A DNA stretch of 64,000 bases from Rikenellaceae bacterium (GTDB taxonomy: Bacteria > Bacteroidota > Bacteroidia > Bacteroidales > Rikenellaceae). The notes under the pieces are model-generated. The model was given only the letters and a program-made list of their open reading frames with translations. It was not told where the DNA came from and ran no database searches. Of this stretch, positions 61,526 to 64,000 are shown piece by piece (positions within the stretch are counted from its first letter, which is position 1; every line of letters starts with the position of its first letter). The DNA lies in assembly GCA_015060015.1 (NCBI GenBank), contig SUZG01000007.1, positions 1 through 64,000 on the forward strand, written 5' to 3'. The position numbers and the translations under genes were made by a program.

Positions 61526-61572
61526 CAAAGGTACTTTTTTTTTGACAAATATCAAATTATTGACTATCTTTG
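61526..61572. promoter_or_regulatory. Overlapping divergent promoters of the GH2-like gene and asnS
   Basis: For asnS, TTTG (61541-61544) and TATCTTTG (61565-61572) are 20 bp apart. For the minus-strand gene, TTTG (61553-61556, complement CAAA) and TACCTTTG (61526-61533) are 19 bp apart. The two promoters interleave, so they should compete for polymerase. Confidence 0.75.
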
Positions 61573-61642
61573 TAGGTTGATGACGGGCACTCCGTCTTAC
61601 AAAGTAAGAAAATTGAAAAATTAACATAGAAAACAGAGGATT

Positions 61643-63031
61643 ATGAAGACTCAGAGAATTGCAGAGATTCTGAAATCAAACGCCACCAACAGCGACATCA
61701 CCGTAAAGGGATGGGTACGCACAAAGCGTGGCAACAAGAATGTAGCTTTCATCGCACTGAACGACGGCTCGTGCGTGGCTAACATTCAGGTTGTAGTAGA
61801 TTTGGCAAAGGCCGACGAGGAGCTTTTGAAGCAGATTACCACAGGTGCATGTATCCGCGTGGATGGTAAGCTGGTGGAGTCACTCGGTGCCGGTCAGGGT
61901 GTAGAGGTGCAGGCCGAGAAGATTGAGATTTACGGCACGGCAGACCCCGAGACATACCCCTTGCAGAAGAAGGGCCACTCGTTGGAGTTCCTGCGTGATA
62001 TCGCCTACCTGCGTCCCCGCACAAACACCTTTGGTGCTATCCTGCGTATCCGCCACGCTATGGCCTACGCAATTCACAAATATTTCAACGACAACGGTTT
62101 CTACTACCTCCACACTCCGCTTATCACAGGTTCGGACTGCGAGGGTGCAGGTGCTATGTTCAACGTGACGACACTCGACATCGCCAACCCACCTCGCACC
62201 GAGGAGGGCAAGGTCGATTACTCACAGGACTTCTTCGGCAAGCCTTGCAACCTGACGGTATCGGGTCAGCTGGAGGGCGAGCTGGGAGCTCTCTCAATGG
62301 GTCGCATCTATACCTTCGGCCCCACATTCCGTGCCGAGAACTCAAACACTCCCCGCCACTTGGCAGAGTTCTGGATGATTGAGCCCGAGATGGCATTCTA
62401 TGAGTTGGAGGATAATATGGAGCTGGCAGAGGACTTCTTGAAGTATCTGATTCGCTATGCTTTGGAGAACTGCCGCGAGGATTTGGAGTTTATGAACAAG
62501 ATGTGGGACAACGAGCTTATCTCTCGCTTGGAGTTTGTTCTGGCAAACGACTTTGTTCGTCTGGACTACACCGAGGGTATCAACATCTTGAAGGCTTCGG
62601 GCCGCAAGTTTGAGTTCCCCTGCGACTGGGGTTGCGACTTGCAGTCGGAGCACGAACGCTACCTCGTGGAGGAGCACTTCAAGCGTCCCGTTATCCTGAT
62701 TAACTATCCGAAGGAGATTAAAGCCTTCTATATGAAGCAGAACGAGGATGGCAAGACTGTTCGTGCTATGGATGTGCTGTTCCCAAAAATCGGCGAGATT
62801 ATCGGCGGTTCGGAACGTGAGGCCGACTATGGCAAACTTTCTGCACGCGTGAAGGAACTCGGAATGAACGAGCAGGATATATGGTGGTATCTGGACACTC
62901 GTCGCTGGGGCTCAGCACCTCACTCTGGTTTCGGCCTGGGCTTCGAACGTCTGCTGTTGTTTGTAACGGGTATGGGTAACATCCGCGACGTGATTCCGTT
63001 CCCACGCACCCCGAACAATGCAGAGTTTTAA
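61643..63031 (+). CDS. asnS: Asparagine-tRNA ligase
   Basis: The 462-residue class II aminoacyl-tRNA synthetase has an N-terminal OB-fold anticodon-binding domain (about 15-110). The catalytic domain has motif 2 [20 protein letters not shown] near 230 and motif 3 [12 protein letters not shown] near 430. The asparagine-type active site is consistent with AsnRS, not AspRS. Codon use resembles that of fba and the ribosomal genes (high expression). asnS next to rpoN is a common order in this phylum; here an SGNH gene lies between. Confidence 0.96.
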   Translation: MKTQRIAEILKSNATNSDITVKGWVRTKRGNKNVAFIALNDGSCVANIQVVVDLAKADEELLKQITTGACIRVDGKLVESLGAGQGVEVQAEKIEIYGTADPETYPLQKKGHSLEFLRDIAYLRPRTNTFGAILRIRHAMAYAIHKYFNDNGFYYLHTPLITGSDCEGAGAMFNVTTLDIANPPRTEEGKVDYSQDFFGKPCNLTVSGQLEGELGALSMGRIYTFGPTFRAENSNTPRHLAEFWMIEPEMAFYELEDNMELAEDFLKYLIRYALENCREDLEFMNKMWDNELISRLEFVLANDFVRLDYTEGINILKASGRKFEFPCDWGCDLQSEHERYLVEEHFKRPVILINYPKEIKAFYMKQNEDGKTVRAMDVLFPKIGEIIGGSEREADYGKLSARVKELGMNEQDIWWYLDTRRWGSAPHSGFGLGFERLLLFVTGMGNIRDVIPFPRTPNNAEF

Positions 63032-63071
63032 GCAGAGAGAGTTGTAACCAAGCGTAAATTCAAACCTTTCG

Positions 63072-63848
63072 ATGAAGAAGATTTTATTCGTGCTGTGCCT
63101 TATGGCAGGCATCTTTGGTGTGGCATCAGCCGAGGCCAAAGGCAAGGAGAAGAAGAGCTATAACATAGTGTTTATCGGCAACAGCATCACGCAGGGCGTG
63201 TTGCACGCCGACCGCACGAAGACGGCTCCTCCCGTATTTGCAGCCGAGATGATTGGCAAGGCCCTCTCGGCAGAGGTCTGCTTCCGCAATGTAGGTCGTG
63301 CAGGTGCTACCACCTTTGACTGGTTGCCCGAGGCAAAGCGTTACTTCCCATTGGTTGAGAAGGCCGTTGCGGAGTTGAAGGCCGAGAATAAAGATGCGGA
63401 GTTCATCTTCCCCATTATGCTGGGAACGAACGACTCTGCTTCGAAAGGCCCGACAGGCTGTCCCGTCAAGAATGAGGACTACAAACAGAATCTTCTCACG
63501 ATGATAGCGAAGATTCGCGAGATGTGCCCCGGTGCAATATTCGTGTTGCAGCAGCCCATCTGGTACAGCCCCAACACCTACAATGGTGCGGTATATCTGC
63601 TGGACGGTCTGAAACGAATGATGGGCTACACACCCACACTCGTAGAGATTGCCGGCGAGAATGCCGATATCTATATGGGCGACACCGAGAGCTTCGAGTT
63701 CTTCCACAAGAACTACGAGAAGTATCTCATCGCCGAGCCCGGCTATGCCGGCACATTCTATCTCCACCCCCACGAGAAGGGTGCGAAGAAGCTGGCTAAA
63801 TATTGGTCGGAGGCTATCGTAGCGGCTGTGAAGGCTGCCTGCAAGTAG
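63072..63848 (+). CDS. Secreted SGNH/GDSL-family hydrolase
   Basis: The 258-residue protein has a signal peptide (about 1-20, cleavage after ASA). SGNH blocks are present: FIGNSITQG with the nucleophile Ser near 36, GRAGATTF, LGTNDSASKGP near 118 and a C-terminal HPHEKGAKKLAKYW with the catalytic His. The Asp partner precedes it by the usual short distance only approximately. Likely an esterase acting on acetylated glycans, as in many gut Bacteroidales; substrate not shown. It lies 40 bp after asnS and 91 bp before rpoN, with no clear promoter or terminator on either side. Confidence 0.85.
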   Translation: MKKILFVLCLMAGIFGVASAEAKGKEKKSYNIVFIGNSITQGVLHADRTKTAPPVFAAEMIGKALSAEVCFRNVGRAGATTFDWLPEAKRYFPLVEKAVAELKAENKDAEFIFPIMLGTNDSASKGPTGCPVKNEDYKQNLLTMIAKIREMCPGAIFVLQQPIWYSPNTYNGAVYLLDGLKRMMGYTPTLVEIAGENADIYMGDTESFEFFHKNYEKYLIAEPGYAGTFYLHPHEKGAKKLAKYWSEAIVAAVKAACK

Positions 63849-63939
63849 TTCCGCCACCCCAAACCCGAGCATTAAGCAGAAGCAGAATAGTGAAGAGACT
63901 GTCGAAGTGATTGACTGTAAACCATAAAATTTATTCGTG

Positions 63940-64000
63940 ATGGCTATTTCACAACGTCAGGTTCAAAAGATGCAGCAGACTCTGTCTCCGCAACAGATTC
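63940..64000 (+). CDS. rpoN: RNA polymerase sigma-54 factor, 5' end only
   Basis: The window ends 20 codons into this frame (MAISQRQVQKMQQTLSPQQI). A start rich in Gln with a K-(x)n-LSPQQI pattern is the typical region I of RpoN, which contacts activators. The position after asnS fits the order seen in related genomes. The rest lies outside, so the call rests on this short match. Confidence 0.7.
   Translation, partial: MAISQRQVQKMQQTLSPQQI

Overview
The window is chromosomal DNA from a member of the Bacteroidales. Three things show this. Promoters are of the Bacteroidetes type, with a -7 box of the form TAnnTTTG. Lineage-restricted families are present (DUF4271, DUF4295, BACON domains, a TonB-dependent receptor with a peptidase-regulatory-like N-terminal domain). 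Several gene orders look typical of the order: rpmB-rpmG-DUF4295-ftsY-rimO, LysE-cmk-ispH, hemD-rnpA-yidD and asnS-rpoN. The fairly high GC coding sequence and dispersed intergenic repeats suggest an Alistipes/Rikenellaceae-like gut organism, but genus is inference. I see no prophage, CRISPR array, integrase, tRNA or rRNA.

Layout. 0-9.9 kb: fba, clpB, a lipocalin lipoprotein, dxs, a radical SAM protein and queA. 9.9-19.8 kb: a divergent pair of secreted carbohydrate-active-like proteins, then a divergent pyrD, cinA, pncB and a BACON/HExxH metallopeptidase lipoprotein. 19.9-28.8 kb: translation and secretion genes (rpmB, rpmG, DUF4295, ftsY, rimO) interrupted by an 870-residue nuclease/phosphatase-like lipoprotein, then a coiled-coil gene, zapA, a structurally convincing 6S RNA and rny. 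28.9-37.0 kb: a ten-gene minus-strand run (LysE, cmk, ispH, small membrane protein, S41 protease, histidine kinase, DUF4271, hemD, rnpA, yidD). 37-48 kb: DUF3467, folC, lnt, two FKBP lipoproteins, pdxB, an isomerase/kinase/aldolase sugar cassette and an exported peptide deformylase. 48-64 kb: recO, ispG, a GH123-like lipoprotein, recG, two envelope proteins, a TonB receptor, rlmH, a truncated GH2-like protein, asnS, an SGNH hydrolase and the first 20 codons of rpoN.

Shared pathways: dxs, ispG and ispH are three steps of the MEP isoprenoid route; dxs also supplies DXP for vitamin B6 synthesis, to which pdxB belongs; lnt finishes the many lipoproteins encoded here; fba and the second class II aldolase feed glycolysis.

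Most interesting signals: (1) a ~293-bp composite palindromic element, present twice, that begins exactly at the stop codons of two unrelated genes and carries a 9-nt-period inverted repeat also found after clpB; (2) an in-frame amber codon at codon 3 of the TonB receptor, inside its signal peptide; (3) a 37-nt remnant of a second fba 3' end bearing only synonymous changes; (4) a 118-bp element with perfect 12-bp terminal inverted repeats; (5) a PyrD homologue with altered active-site motifs.
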